Part shown: positions 63,116 through 64,000 of the stretch, in pieces | Numbering within the stretch: the first letter of the stretch is position 1 | Layout: every line of letters starts with the position of its first letter | Source of the DNA: Collimonas arenae | GTDB taxonomy: Bacteria > Pseudomonadota > Gammaproteobacteria > Burkholderiales > Burkholderiaceae_D | NCBI RefSeq assembly: GCF_001584165.1 | Contig: NZ_CP013233.1 | Span: 124,001-188,000 of the forward strand | Reading direction: 5' to 3' | Length of the DNA stretch: 64,000 nt | Program-made: the position numbers and the translations under genes | The notes under the pieces: generated by a model | Database searches by the model: none | What the model was told of the DNA's origin: nothing | The model's input: the letters and a program-made list of their open reading frames with translations, nothing else

Positions 63116-64000
63116 TTATCGTAAAAATGGCAGCAACGCCGCCAGGAATGCATCCGGCGTTTCGATCATCGGCGCATGGCCGCTGTCGGCAATCACCTCC
63201 AGCTTGGCGTCGGCTATTCCGGAAGCGAAATGGCGGCCATCGCTGAGCGGTAGCAAGGCGTCGTGCTGGCCCCAGATCACCAGTGTCGGAATGGTGATGG
63301 CGCTCAACTGCTTGTCCACAGTTTCATTGAGCAGCGCGGGATTGCGCACCGAGCGGATGGCCCATGCATCGCCTTTCGCCAGGCTCCAGGCCAGGCCGTC
63401 ACGCAAGGCCTGGTCGGTATGATACGAGGGCGCGTGGAACACGCTTGCCAGCAATTTCTTTTCACCTGCCAGCGATGCGCCGACGATGTTTTGGTTGCCA
63501 TGAGGCGACGCGGCTAGCTGTCGCTTCATGGTTGCGTACAAGCCGGCGGAATCAGAGAGTACCAACCTGGACGGTTTTGGCAGGGCCAGGGTAGGGCCTG
63601 CCGCGATGCCGTTCAAGGCCTGTATCGTGTATTGCGCGGAGATCCAGCCGCCTAGCGACTCACCAACCAGCGTGAAATCGGAAACCTGCTGCTGGCGCAG
63701 GAATTCGCCGAGGAAATCAACCCAGGTCTGGATGCCGAAATCGATCTGTGGCTTGTCGGAATTGCCGAATCCTAATTGATCAAGCGCCAGCACCCGATGA
63801 TTTTGCGCCAGCGGCAGCATCACGCGCCCCCAATCGCCTTTGGCGCTGCTGCCCAGGCCATGCACCAGCACCACTGTCGGGCCGCTACCGATGTCGTAGT
63901 AGCGGATCGTGGCGCCGAACAATGTGGCGCTCTTTTGCTCTGGCAAGTCGGACGCTGCGGCTGGCACCAGTGCGCCAATGCCGATTGCGACGGCACAAAA
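63116..64000 (-). CDS. Secreted alpha/beta hydrolase, N-terminus cut by right edge
   Basis: The frame stays open to base 64000. Upstream of the GTG at 63967 it reads FCAVAIGIGAL then VPAAASDLPEQ. That is the tail of a signal peptide, so the true start lies beyond the window. The hydrolase has the oxyanion strand VVLVHGLGSSAKGDWGRVM, DQLGFGNSDKP, nucleophile Ser in LVGESLGGWISA, Asp in IWGQHDALLPL and His in ADSGHAPMIETP. The fold is that of esterases/epoxide or MhpC-like hydrolases; the substrate is unknown. It precedes the nucleoside hydrolase gene on the same strand by 73 bases. Confidence 0.88.
   Translation of the reverse strand, partial: FCAVAIGIGALVPAAASDLPEQKSATLFGATIRYYDIGSGPTVVLVHGLGSSAKGDWGRVMLPLAQNHRVLALDQLGFGNSDKPQIDFGIQTWVDFLGEFLRQQQVSDFTLVGESLGGWISAQYTIQALNGIAAGPTLALPKPSRLVLSDSAGLYATMKRQLAASPHGNQNIVGASLAGEKKLLASVFHAPSYHTDQALRDGLAWSLAKGDAWAIRSVRNPALLNETVDKQLSAITIPTLVIWGQHDALLPLSDGRHFASGIADAKLEVIADSGHAPMIETPDAFLAALLPFLR

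Overview
The window reads as chromosomal DNA of a G+C-rich betaproteobacterium of the order Burkholderiales. The family Oxalobacteraceae (Collimonas, Herbaspirillum or Janthinobacterium-like) is the best guess. It rests on an alpha-hydroxyketone quorum-sensing locus of the Lqs/Jqs type, an assimilatory nitrate cluster of betaproteobacterial layout, di-haem peroxidases and many LysR-free divergent regulator/enzyme pairs. This is inference from gene content; no 16S or tRNA gene is present. Both ends of the window cut through genes.

Layout. (1) 1-4990: nitrate/nitrite assimilation operon on the minus strand (narK, nirB, nirD, then an FAD oxidoreductase cut by the left edge). A sigma-54 promoter, a twin-hexaloop ANTAR-type leader and an intrinsic terminator precede it. 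(2) 5-10.7 kb: small enzyme/regulator units: LysE exporter and NIPSNAP protein with a WYL regulator, a ProQ/FinO-domain protein, an IS5-like transposase fragment, an isochorismatase-like hydrolase, and an NmrA-like reductase divergent from an HxlR regulator. (3) 10.7-15.4 kb: a cqsA/lqsA-type autoinducer synthase, membrane histidine kinase, atypical response regulator and an orphan LuxR protein. (4) 15.4-20.9 kb: a chemoreceptor with a sigma-28 promoter, a MarR unit, and a TetR-GST-PNPOx unit with clear operators. (5) 20.9-24.5 and 32.3-36.2 kb: two modules that each pair a lipoprotein phosphoesterase with a di-haem cytochrome c peroxidase. Each has a Pho-box-like direct repeat upstream. (6) 24.5-28.6 kb: aspartate 4-decarboxylase and aspartate:alanine antiporter genes, separated by a 0.5-kb composite of palindromic repeats. 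(7) 36-49.7 kb: proline iminopeptidase, an unknown membrane-protein pair, a SNF2 helicase with a hydratase, two secreted S9 peptidases and a large glycosidase-like protein. (8) 50-64 kb: AraC regulator divergent from an FMO-SDR-MFS-DUF1329-DUF1302-RND-YCF48 operon, probably for uptake/oxidation or export of a hydrophobic compound, then a degenerate nucleoside hydrolase and a secreted alpha/beta hydrolase cut by the right edge.

A caution on sequence quality: five otherwise conserved genes (narK, PNPOx-like, GNAT, both S9 peptidases) each need exactly one additional base to restore a full-length family protein, always at a short homopolymer. This looks more like consensus error than five independent pseudogenes, so frameshifted entries should be read with that in mind.
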